A stretch of 32,055 bases of DNA from JBBAAP01 sp043808305 (GTDB lineage Bacteria; Planctomycetota; MHYJ01; JACQXL01), in contig JAZDFB010000165.1 in assembly GCA_043808305.1 (NCBI GenBank), forward strand, positions 1-32,055, read 5' to 3'. The notes under the pieces were generated by a model that did not search any database, had not been told where the DNA came from, and saw nothing but the letters and a program-made list of their open reading frames with translations. Shown here one piece after another: positions 15,067 through 24,200 of the stretch. Made by a program: the position numbers and the translations under genes. How positions within the stretch are numbered: the first letter of the stretch is position 1; each line of letters begins with the position of its first letter.

Positions 15067-15880
15067 TTTGGTCCTCTATCAAATCCATAATCGATTCGAA
15101 ATTTGTATTTTTGGCCAGGCAGATATTAAAACCGGGCAGGGTTTCGGCGCATTGCTTGGCCAGGTTTAACAGCTGATTAACCCGGTTGGTGTCTATCCCG
15201 AAAAACAGGATCAGCCGGAGCATACTTTTTACGCTATCCTGGACGCTCAACCTTTGGATAGAAACAGTTTTTGCTTTTTGCAGGAAATATATGCTCTGAA
15301 GCGGGCAGTTGATGGGGTTGCCGCCTTTTTGGAATTCACCCCAAAACGGTGTCCCCATTATCCGGTGCCCATCCGTGGTTATCTGCACGCCGACCAATTC
15401 GTCGCTCAAGGTGTTATCCCGCCCGGCCTTTCTGGCCAAGGTGGTCTTGCCACTGCTTGATTTGCCCGGGAAAAGGAAGCCCTCCCCTTTATAAATTAGG
15501 CCGCAGGCATGGATTAGGAAGCCGTTTCTTTCCGGCAGTAACTGCGCCCATAATATCCGTAATAATGTATCAAGCGTATAGATATTTTCCTGGACGTTTG
15601 CATTGCCGGTCCATAAATTATTCCGTCGCTGAAGGGTTGTTTCGTAGGCATGCCCTTTGATATCAAGTTTATTATCAGAAGATGTAACTTCAGGTTTAGG
15701 AACATCCGGCAAATTATCCTGGTTGTTGACGCGGATGTTCAAATCTATTCCCGGCGGATTGGACGATGAGTCGCTGATGAACTCCTGATAGCGATCTTTA
15801 ACGGCAGTGAAAAATGTTGGGCTGCAGGTTAATCCAACCCTGGCTTCGATATTGCAGATATTTAAATAGAAAGTATTCAT
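15050..15880 (-). CDS. HprK-like serine kinase-family P-loop protein
   Basis: The 276-aa product has a variable N-terminal half. A C-terminal HPr-kinase-like core follows: GFLIHACGLIY (120-130), Walker A FPGKSSSGKTTLAR (137-150), LSDELVGV (158-165) and GTPFWGEF (176-183). It lacks the N-terminal domain of true HprK/P and belongs to the HprK-related group seen with PqqD-like and nucleotidyltransferase genes. In lasso-peptide clusters such kinases phosphorylate the C-terminal Ser of the precursor (PadeK, ThcoK). The 48-aa peptide encoded just upstream also ends in Ser. The ATG at 15880 has AAGG only 1 nt away, a poor ribosome site. A paired hairpin structure separates it from the peptide gene. 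Confidence 0.88.
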   Translation of the reverse strand: MNTFYLNICNIEARVGLTCSPTFFTAVKDRYQEFISDSSSNPPGIDLNIRVNNQDNLPDVPKPEVTSSDNKLDIKGHAYETTLQRRNNLWTGNANVQENIYTLDTLLRILWAQLLPERNGFLIHACGLIYKGEGFLFPGKSSSGKTTLARKAGRDNTLSDELVGVQITTDGHRIMGTPFWGEFQKGGNPINCPLQSIYFLQKAKTVSIQRLSVQDSVKSMLRLILFFGIDTNRVNQLLNLAKQCAETLPGFNICLAKNTNFESIMDLIEDQNAVIA

Positions 15881-15892
15881 CCTTGATAATTA

Positions 15893-15962
15893 CCGGGTCA
15901 TAGTTCGGCTGCCTGTGAAGTTGCAGCCGACTATACCCGGCAGTAATTTCACAAACTGCCGG
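15893..15962 (-). promoter_or_regulatory. Two overlapping hairpins with complementary loops, between peptide and kinase genes
   Basis: One hairpin spans 15893-15940: CCGGGT, ATAGT, CGGCTGC paired with GCAGCCG, ACTAT, ACCCGG, two single-base bulges, loop CTGTGAAGTT. The other spans 15937-15962: CCGGCAGT, loop AATTTCACAA, ACTGCCGG. They share four bases, and the loops are complementary over TGTGAA/TTCACA. This could attenuate transcription or stabilise the upstream peptide message, giving more peptide than enzymes. Confidence 0.6.
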
Positions 15963-15984
15963 AGTAGAGAATTTAGATGGTCGG

Positions 15985-16131
15985 TTATGAGTTTTTAAGC
16001 GCCCGCTGGCACCCGGTCGTTTGCGGTTTGGTCTTGCCGCAGGCCAGGGCGTTGCCTTCGAATATTTGCTCGGTCTTAACCTTGGGCGCCTGATATTTTT
16101 TCTTATGGGATGTCGGTCTTTCCTTTTGCAT
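15985..16131 (-). CDS. 48-aa RiPP-type precursor peptide candidate
   Basis: A short gene, ATG 16131 to TAA 15985. Reading: a basic start (MQKERPTSHKKK), then YQAPKV (13-18), TEQIFEG, ALACGK (28-33), TKPQTTGC and a tail ending in KNS. YxxPxV matches the YxxPxL-type motif that PqqD-like domains recognise in leader peptides. There are two Cys (31 and 41) and a C-terminal Ser. AGGAGG lies 5 nt before the ATG, the strongest ribosome site in the locus. It lies upstream of kinase, peptidase, PqqD-like and radical SAM genes on the same strand. I do not recognise a named peptide family. A non-peptide-product small protein is the alternative. Confidence 0.75.
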   Translation of the reverse strand: MQKERPTSHKKKYQAPKVKTEQIFEGNALACGKTKPQTTGCQRALKNS

Positions 16132-16136
16132 AAAAA

Positions 16137-16142
16137 CCTCCT
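16137..16142 (-). promoter_or_regulatory. Strong ribosome binding site of the peptide gene
   Basis: AGGAGG on the minus strand, 5 nt before the ATG at 16131. Downstream genes of the operon have much weaker sites, in line with high expression of the peptide. This site decides the start. Confidence 0.8.
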
Positions 16143-16212
16143 CTTTTGTCGGCCATTGGCCCCACGGCGGCGGGATGACAGCCTTTATCGCGGAAATATA
16201 TGGACGAATCAG

Positions 16213-16848
16213 TTATTTGGTTTTATTCGTCTCCATCACTTTAAGGGTTTCGATTGCTTGCTTTCGGATATTTTCGGATTTATCTTCCAGTGATGCTTTT
16301 TTTATGGCCGTCAGAGTATCGTCGCCGCCCAGGTTAGACAACGACCATAAAGCATTGGTTCTGACTGCTTCGCCGGAATCATTCCGGAGCAGGTTTATGA
16401 ACAGGGGAATCAAGTCGGTTCGGCGCATTCGGCCCAGGGCCCGCACGGCAAAAGCCCGGACCCGTTCATTAGCGTCGTCTATAGCCAATTCGTTCAGGAA
16501 GGGGATAGCTTCCGCGCCCATGCCGGCTATAGACATGCCTAATTGCTCAATAGACCTGGGATTCTTGGTAATTATCGCTTCACGCCAGGATTTGAACAAT
16601 TTCTCCGGTTTATTGGGAACTTCCGGCGTAATACCGGCTGAAGAAGATATGTCTGTGTTTATCGGGTCGATATTTTTGGGCAACGCGGAGGAATCCGCAT
16701 TATTCCTGTCTTTTGTTGAAGATGGAGCATTTGTTTGCCATGATAATTCCGATGGATGTTTTTGATATGAGCCGTTAATAAACGTAAGCCCGATGACAAG
16801 TCCAATACCAGTGATTATTATTGTGGCTAATGCGATGCTGTGTTTCAT
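16213..16848 (-). CDS. Membrane-anchored HEAT-repeat protein
   Basis: The 211-aa product has an N-terminal hydrophobic anchor (IALATIIITGIGLVIGLTF, about 5-23), a Ser/Asn/Pro-rich linker to about 75, then three or four HEAT repeats to the end (ANERVRAFAVRALGRM, DSGEAVRTNALWSLSNLG, KSENIRKQAIETLKVM). HEAT arrays bind partner proteins; no catalytic motif is present. The ATG at 16848 is preceded by GAAGG, 4 nt away. It lies 81 nt upstream of the 48-aa peptide gene in the same direction and may head that operon. A role in the peptide system is only suggested by position. Its upstream region is full of AAGGTAT half-sites. Confidence 0.85.
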   Translation of the reverse strand: MKHSIALATIIITGIGLVIGLTFINGSYQKHPSELSWQTNAPSSTKDRNNADSSALPKNIDPINTDISSSAGITPEVPNKPEKLFKSWREAIITKNPRSIEQLGMSIAGMGAEAIPFLNELAIDDANERVRAFAVRALGRMRRTDLIPLFINLLRNDSGEAVRTNALWSLSNLGGDDTLTAIKKASLEDKSENIRKQAIETLKVMETNKTK

Positions 16849-16849
16849 A

Positions 16850-16909
16850 ATACCTTCACCTAAAAGGTATAATAATAAATATACCTTAAGGTATAATACT
16901 TTAAGGTGT
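16850..16909 (-). promoter_or_regulatory. AAGGTAT half-site array upstream of the HEAT/peptide operon
   Basis: A 16-bp perfect palindrome, TATACCTTAAGGTATA, lies at 16880-16895. Further half-sites are ATACCTT at 16850, AAGGTAT at 16864 and AAGGTGT at 16903. A possible minus-strand promoter, TTAAAG, 17 nt, TATTTA, would put the palindrome in the spacer. A dimeric regulator binding here is likely but the protein is unknown. Confidence 0.55.
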
Positions 16910-17913
16910 TAGAACATTGTTCCGGCGCTGAACATCAGGATAAGCCCGGAAGAGCTGTCATTCAGCCCGAATCCGATGCTGCCCTCGGTGAATAAAATAC
17001 CGTCTTCGCTGTACCGAAAGCCGCCGTGTATAGTCATCGGGTTGGCCTTTAATACTTTTATTGAATCGTAGGCCGTAGTGTTTCCCTCAATCTGGGCGAT
17101 TATCGCGGTATCTTCAATGACCAGCCAGCTGATGCCGGCGCCGTAAAAAAATGAATTGTCCAAATCAACGCGGTGGTCAAAAACATTCTGGTTACCGGTA
17201 ATAGTATAGCCTATTTGGTAATGGGCGCAGGTCGTGTCATCCAGCCGATAATCGCCCAAGTAAGCCATTGCCAGATCAATTCCGCCTGAACTGAGCAGGT
17301 CGTTTTTATCAGCCAGCGGTAGTTTAAGGGATATTTTCAAGGCGTTTTTAGACGGTGTTTCCGACAGACCCAGGCCTGGTTCGGTTAGATTATATTTAAT
17401 GCCTACGATTAAATCACTCGGTCCGATGCCCCGATTGCCCGAAAGGCAAGGGATGCCGTTTTTAGCCAACACTAAACTGCGTTCATTCTCAAATAAAGTG
17501 CCGCCGGTAACGGTGGCCCTGGTTTCGAGTTCTGCTGATACCCCGTATCTTACATCTAAAAAGCCTTCAATCAGACGCCCGTCGTAATCAAGAATCCAGC
17601 CTGAGCTTTGTTTGCTGAAGTGCGAATTGTCATAATTAACGCCGGCCGAAATATATCCTTTGCCGGGATTTATCAATTGGGCTGATTCCAGCGGTGGGAT
17701 TAATATGAGCGAGTGGAATAGATTGTTGCCGCCGGTCATCAGGGGTCCTAATCGTATTGAATCCGTCGCAGGCGTTGGTTCATCGGATTCCGGGTTATCT
17801 ATGACTTCCTGTCCCGCTACGTCCCGATGGACATCGGGGTCCGCAAACACAATGCAGTCTGTAAGTACAAAAGGAATGTAAAACAATATTAAAAGTATGG
17901 ATAATAAACGCAT
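16909..17913 (-). CDS. Exported, probable outer-membrane beta-barrel protein (DUF3187-like)
   Basis: From ATG 17913 the product is 334 aa with a signal peptide (MRLLSILLILFYIPFVLTDC to about FADPD). The mature part has alternating polar/hydrophobic strands, conserved-looking IRLGPLMTGGNNLFHSL, IPPLESAQLINPGKGY and SDLIVGIKYNL, and ends with an aromatic residue (GTMF), as outer-membrane barrels do. I assign it tentatively to the DUF3187 family from the start of the mature region. The frame extends to a TTG at 17952, but that triplet is the -35 box of the gene's own promoter. A small CCCGATG palindrome lies within the codons just after the signal peptide. Function unknown. Confidence 0.72.
   Translation of the reverse strand: MRLLSILLILFYIPFVLTDCIVFADPDVHRDVAGQEVIDNPESDEPTPATDSIRLGPLMTGGNNLFHSLILIPPLESAQLINPGKGYISAGVNYDNSHFSKQSSGWILDYDGRLIEGFLDVRYGVSAELETRATVTGGTLFENERSLVLAKNGIPCLSGNRGIGPSDLIVGIKYNLTEPGLGLSETPSKNALKISLKLPLADKNDLLSSGGIDLAMAYLGDYRLDDTTCAHYQIGYTITGNQNVFDHRVDLDNSFFYGAGISWLVIEDTAIIAQIEGNTTAYDSIKVLKANPMTIHGGFRYSEDGILFTEGSIGFGLNDSSSGLILMFSAGTMF
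17823..17838 (-). repeat. Short palindrome inside the outer-membrane protein gene
   Basis: CCCGATG, GA, CATCGGG, coding DPDVHRD just after the signal peptide. The arms resemble the CCCCGAT palindrome at 2718-2734. Too short to prove membership in the element family. Confidence 0.35.
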
Positions 17914-17923
17914 AAAACAAAGA

Positions 17924-17952
17924 ATAATATTATCAGAATTCCCAAATGTCAA
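17924..17952 (-). promoter_or_regulatory. Consensus promoter of the outer-membrane protein gene
   Basis: Minus strand: TTGACA (17952-17947), 17 nt, TATTAT (17929-17924). The -10 box ends 10 nt before ATG 17913, so the leader should be about 4 nt or less. Confidence 0.75.
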
Positions 17953-17959
17953 GTAATTA

Positions 17960-18047
17960 GAGCCACTTCGAGCACAGCAAGTTAGTGGTTCTTGTCCCGC
18001 TTATTCCAGCGGGGTTAGTGCCAGCGGGAATCCCGCCAAAGGCGGGA
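17960..18047 (+). repeat. Palindromic element between divergent outer-membrane and giant genes
   Basis: Hairpin 1: GAGCCACT (17960-17967) with AGTGGTTC (17984-17991), loop TTCGAGCACAGCAAGTT less flanks. Then TTGTCCCG and hairpin 2: CCCGCT (17996-18001), TATTCC, AGCGGG (18008-18013). A third hairpin, TCCCGCC (18031-18037), AAA, GGCGGGA (18041-18047), follows. It makes up much of the 351-bp gap 17914-18264. Confidence 0.75.
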
Positions 18048-18112
18048 TAAACTAAAATAAACGTGCTCGTTTTATTATCCTTGGTCAGGCATATTTTGCA
18101 AGTAAAGAATAC

Positions 18113-18141
18113 TTGACAAAATATAGGCTTTTATCTATAAA
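18113..18141 (+). promoter_or_regulatory. Promoter of the giant surface protein gene
   Basis: TTGACA (18113-18118), exactly 17 nt, TATAAA (18136-18141). Predicted start near 18148 gives a leader of about 117 nt to ATG 18265. No Shine-Dalgarno site is visible before that ATG. In the leader, AAGG/CCTT and TCTCA/TGAGG segments could pair weakly. Confidence 0.7.
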
Positions 18142-18264
18142 TATAATATAAGAAAAGTAGTTTTTTGGTCAATAATGTAACATGGCGTCTCAGGCGAAGG
18201 ACTTGTTAATTAGTGCCTTTGTATCTTTGAGGCTACTATTTTTCTTGACGGTTTCAAAGCAGTT

Positions 18265-21200
18265 ATGAGAAGCCATAAAAGCATAAATAATCTTGTTTGC
18301 TTTTTTCTTGCAGCGGTTTTCCTGCTGTCGCTGCCAGCTTTGGTCCGGGCTGAGATAACGATAGATGGTTCACTGACCGATGCAACCTTTGAATATAATC
18401 CATCACCTAATTCCGTATTTATTGATGTCAATACCGGGTATGTTTTTGATGTCACGGGCGGCAACTTTGTTTATCGCAAGACGGTTAACGGAGGCACAAG
18501 CTGGGGCGCGCCGGTTACATTCCTTGCGTCCAAAACCTCGGGTAGTATTGCGGTCTGGTATGACCGCTGGACACCCAATGATAATACCGGCACCAGGATA
18601 CATATTGCGGCTTCAGAAACAGGAACGGATGATACCTGGTACCATTATTTAGATACATCAAATGATACACTCCGTGCAGCTGGTGCTATCGCAGTGAGGT
18701 TAGGCACTTCTTATGCCTACACCGCCAACGCTGGTGATGGCGGTCCGACTATCTGCAAATCAACCCAGGGTTATTTATATATTGCCTGTTTTTCATCTAC
18801 CGCGGCACATCTGGGTGTTTCAAGGTCATTGACCGGCGGCGATTCCTGGGTTGATATCAAACCAGCCTTCCTATTTGACGATGACGATGACCACTGCCAA
18901 CTTCTTCCCTTAGCCGATGGAGATGTTCTTTGTATCTATAATGATATGACGGCGAATCAGGGACGATGGTTTATTTATGACGCGGCTACCGGCTGGGGCG
19001 CTAATAATTTATTGGATACCTGGACCGACAATGTTACTTATGAGGCGTATTTCGGCGCTACCTGTATCCGGAATACCTCTTCCAATGATATCTATTTAGC
19101 CGCTTGTAACGCCCCGGTGGCCGCGACCGGTGATATCAAGGCATATAAATTTACTGATTCCACCCGTACTTGGACAACCCTGACCGATGTCCTTACCGAT
19201 GCACCCGTGGTTGATGCCAAGATGTTCATGGATTTAAGCAACAGTGATTTATATTCGGTTTATATCAGATTAACCTCAGCCACAGCCGGCGTTGATGGTA
19301 ATGTTTATTACAAAAAATCATCTGATGACGGAGTTACCTGGGGGGAGGAATACAAGGCAAGCGGTGTTCTGGATGATATCAGGTCGGTCAGGGCTAATTT
19401 GATGAGTGCTGATAAACGTCTTTTCTTCTGGTACAATGATGACCTGAACGATTTATTATGCAATGCTCCCCGGCTCTGGAATGGAAATTCAAGCACTGCC
19501 TGGGACACAGCCGGTAATTGGACACCTTCAGGAATACCTGCCGCAACTGATGATGTATATATCCCGGGCGGACTTGTTAACTATCCCACCGTAGGTGGTA
19601 ATCCCAGTAACTGCTTGAATCTGACGGTCGCCAATGGTGCATCTGTTACCTGCGGTACCGCAAACCGCCGGCTTATTTGTGCAGGTAATGTTTTGATTCT
19701 GGCAGGAGGCGAAGTAAAGGTTACCAACGCCGCCGCTTATTTAGATGTTACCGGTTCATATGAGAATTATGGAACACTCACGATTACTGAAGGGGAATTA
19801 AGGTCTAATGGTCCAAACTTCAAAATTTTAACCAACTGCACAGGTACGGGCAAGGCAATAAAGGCACTGCGGATTCAAAATGTGGCTGGACACCAGCTAA
19901 CAATTCCCAGTAACATCACGGTAGAAGTAACCGGTGCCGGAATGTTTTATCTGGGTGGGGCAACCGGTGGGGCAATCTCGATGGTCGGCACCAGTACACT
20001 TATTACTTATGGTAGCTGGACAGTCGGAACCGCCTCCAGATTCTATTGCGGGCAGGGAACGGTTATTCTGGCAGGCACCGGCAATGTTCCATCGCCGCCA
20101 AATGCGGCTGATATATTCTATAACCTCACCATTGATGGTACTTTCTCCTTAGCGACTAATCGGACCGTTTCTAACCATTTAGAGATTACCTCTAACGGTT
20201 CTCTCTCAGCCGGCAGTTATCAATTAAATGTCTCAGGCAACTGGGTAAATAACGGGACATTTAATGCTGGGACAGGCACGGTTGCCATCACCGGCACATC
20301 ACACGCCATTACCGGTACGACCCAGTTTAATATCGTCCAATTTGGCGGGACAGGAACCACGACCTTGCAAGGCGGTAGCCAGATTTCCGCGATTAGTACC
20401 CTTACCCTGCAGGCCGGGAATACTCTAAATGGCAGCCCAGTGGGTGGACCGGATGCAACTCTGCTTATCCCGAGCGGATGCATGGCTACTTTTAGCGGAA
20501 CCTGGAATCCGCGGATGGGAACCTTTGTCTGGCAGAGGCAGGATACAGGTCAGCAACTGCCCGCGCTGGCGAACGGGTTCTATAATCTGACAATTGACTC
20601 TTCGGGGACAGCCACTCCAAACGGTGGCCTTAATATCGGGAATGATTTTTATATCAAATCAGGCACTTTTGCGGGCGGAACAGGATTAACCCATAGCATC
20701 GGCGGCGATTGGATTCAGGATGGAACATTTTTTGTCGGCACATCCACCATCAGGTTTACGGGCGGCGATTGCGAGATTCTCAAGTCGCCATCTGCAGCCG
20801 GGTCGTTAACATTCAATAATCTCACAGTTTCTTCTACAAACCTTGCCAAGATAGAATACGGGAAATTAGTTACCGTGACGGGGACGTTTAATATCACAGC
20901 TGGGCAATTTAACGCCGGCACAGCTACGGTATTTACCACCGGAACATGGACAGATAGCGGAACATTCAATACCGGCACTTCGGAGGTTATCTGGAAAGGC
21001 GGGCAGATTCCGGAAAAGGCCGGCGGCAACGCGCACGAGGATTTCTATTCGTTAACCGTTGACGGCATCTGTACGCTGGATGGGACTAACACAAATAAGA
21101 CTTTTACTGTCAATAAGAACCTAAAGATTAACGCAACCCCGAAGGCACTTGATGCCGGTTCGCCGGCAACGCCTTATACGATTGAGTTAAAAGGTGATTT

Positions 21201-24200
21201 TGAGCATAACGGAACATTCACACCGGGTAATTCCAAGTTAATGCTTACGGGGACAACTTTACAAACCCTGAAAGGCGCGGCCGCGCTCACCTTAAATAAC
21301 TTGGAGATAAATAAAACTACCGGTGATACCAATGCCAAAACCGTAAAACTCGCCTTTGGGCTTACCGGGACCGACCTTACGGTTAACGAAACCGTAAATA
21401 TAATTGCAGGTATTTTTAACCTCGGCACGACTAATGATACGATGGTTTCTCAGGGTAATTTAACGGTCGGCAATGCATCCGGAACAGACGATTCGGTATT
21501 GAGCCTGCTCGGCGGCGTAATGCTCCAGATGGGGAACGGAACGGTGTTGGAGGTAAAGACGCCCGACGGTGTCCTGGAAAGCGCCCAGAGCGGTTCGATT
21601 CCGCTAATTACCTCAAACAATCCCGGGACTAATTTCTATTATATCAAGGTTGCCGGCAAGATTCGCGTGAATGGATTACAGGTGAAATCATTGGCTTCGG
21701 CCGGATTATTTACCGACCCGGCGCAGAATCACGGTTTCACCGTTCTTGCTACGGCTGATATCTATACATCCGGCGATACGTATTTTGACCAGGTTATCTT
21801 TGACGATATCCAGAACTCCGGCACACGGGACACATATTTAAGAATCTTCCGTAATGGTTCCTCACCCCAGTTATCAATGGATTTTAACAAACACAAATAT
21901 GACGATGGCGCGGTGGACGCAAATGCTAATGTTAATGTTTATCTTAACCGTGGCTCTACCGGCAGCATTATTATTGAATCAATGTCTTCAGGTAATAAAG
22001 GCAGTGGTTCGGGTGAAAACTATGATATGAGGGATGATTCAAGCAATCCGGGAGATGATCCAGAACCCGGTTCCATCCAATGGCCCATTAACAAGGTCTG
22101 GACCGGTGCAGTAAGCAATGCCTGGAATTTAGACGGCAACTGGAAATTTGAAGACGGCAGCCCTACCGAAGCGCCGACCGGTTCTGATTCCATAACCATT
22201 CCCAGCAACCCGGACAGTAATCCGGACAGATGGCCCGTAATATCCGCCAATGCGGCGGTAAAGAATATTACCATGCAATCACCGATTAGCGGCGTCGCCA
22301 CCACAATGTTTTCGGTCAGCGGTTCGTGGACATTTACCATCTACGGCAGTTGGACCGTGAACACCAATGCCGGCTTTGACCCCGGAACTTCCACGGTAGA
22401 TTATGCCGGTTCTTCAGGACAGGGCGTTGTGGCAACAACATATTACAACCTGAAGTTATCTAATGCGTCAGGATTGCAGATGGTATTTGAACCAATCATT
22501 ATTTATAACGATTGCACCATCCTTGAAGGGGTGAATTTTGTTGCCACAACAACAGATGTACGGGTGGGTGGTAATTGGAACAATTACGGCACATTCAGCC
22601 CGGGTAGCTGCATCCTTAAGTTTGACGGCAATACCGGGGGGCAGGAACAGAATATAACGGGCGGACAGTTTAAGCATCTGGAATTCAGCGGACAGGAACC
22701 GAAAAGGATAAATGGAGCTATGGAAATACTGGGCGATATTTCCATATTGAGCGGTGTCACGGTCAGCGCCACGGACCAGAGCGCGATAGATATTAAAATC
22801 AGTGGAAATTTCACGGTAACCGGCACATTTTCTGCAGGACTTTCAACGGTGATATTCAACGGCGCCAAGGCTCAGGAACTGATTCGACCTGCCGGAGCGA
22901 TTGTTTTTAATAACCTGAAGTTGATGAATACCGGCACCTCAATTAAATTAGTTCAGCAAGCCGGCGGCGTTACCACACAATCAATTACCATCGCGACCAT
23001 AGACAATGCCGGGAATACCAATAAAGGTAATATTAATATCGGCTCAGGAACCACCCTGGATGCGACTAATGACATCATCAATTGCGGCGGCAGTTGGACC
23101 GTAAATGGTTCTTTTACTTCTGCCGGTTCAACCGTCAACCTGAATGCCTCGACAGCTCAAGCCGTCAAGACCACTGCCTTTTTTTATACGCTTAACGTGA
23201 CTAATTCACATCCTTCCGATTATGTGACCTTTGAAGGGGATATTGCGGTTAGTAACAACCTCAATATCAATGACGGGCAGGTAAAACTGGATATTGGCAC
23301 GGCATTGAATCATACCGTAACTGATGATGTAAATATTTTCGCCGACGCCACACTTGATATGGGAATCAGCACGCTGGTAATCGGTTCTTCGTCAGTCTTT
23401 GGAGATTTGAACATTACCGGAACTTTAATAGCCTCGGCAACAGAAAGTTCTGCGCCTACTTTAAAAATGCACGGTAATTCCGCTACGGTAAATTATACTA
23501 ATGCCTCACTCAGGCCGGATATCATTGTAAATAACGGCGGGTTATTTCAATCGCTCTGGACAGGCACGGTTAAGCCAATGATTCAAGCGTATAATCCCGT
23601 TTCCCCCGGACCATTCTACTGTTTTGCCGTTAAGGCAAACGGTACAATTAATGTCAACGGATTGGTGCTTGATTCTGCCTATACCTATGACAGCACTACG
23701 GCAATTTATTCGGCTTTATTGTTAGAACCATCGTCTGTCTGCACAGATCTTGATAATATAGATTACCAAAATATACGAGGCGGAGTTGCAGGGACTTATC
23801 GCGGGTTGCAGTTCCGGATCGCTTCCGGAACCTATAATTTTGACAGTTGCACTTTTGATAATTCCTGCACATACAACGTGAGAACTGATAACGGGACCCC
23901 AACCATTAATATGACTAATACAGGCGGCGCACAGGGGGTATCTACATATGAGGACCAGGTTGCGGGCACAATAAACTGGATTGCCAACTGCACGTGGAAT
24001 GGCGGGGCAAGTACGCTCTGGAATTTAACAAGTAACTGGGATAATGCTAATATCGCAAATCTGGCTACGGAGAGCGCGATTATTAACCGTGTCCTGCCAA
24101 ATGGCTATAATGCTACGGTAAACAACGCCTATAGTATCAGTAACCTTATTATCAAGCCAGGTAATTTTGTTATCCTCAACACCAATCGGGCTCTCACCAT

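Noticed and set aside
16021..16293. 90-codon plus-strand frame over the peptide gene
   Set aside because: It is antisense to the 48-aa peptide, which has a strong ribosome site and fits the operon direction; the plus frame has no ribosome site or recognisable domain.
17914..17952. Upstream TTG start for the outer-membrane protein
   Set aside because: The TTG is the first triplet of a consensus -35 box; the signal peptide begins at ATG 17913.
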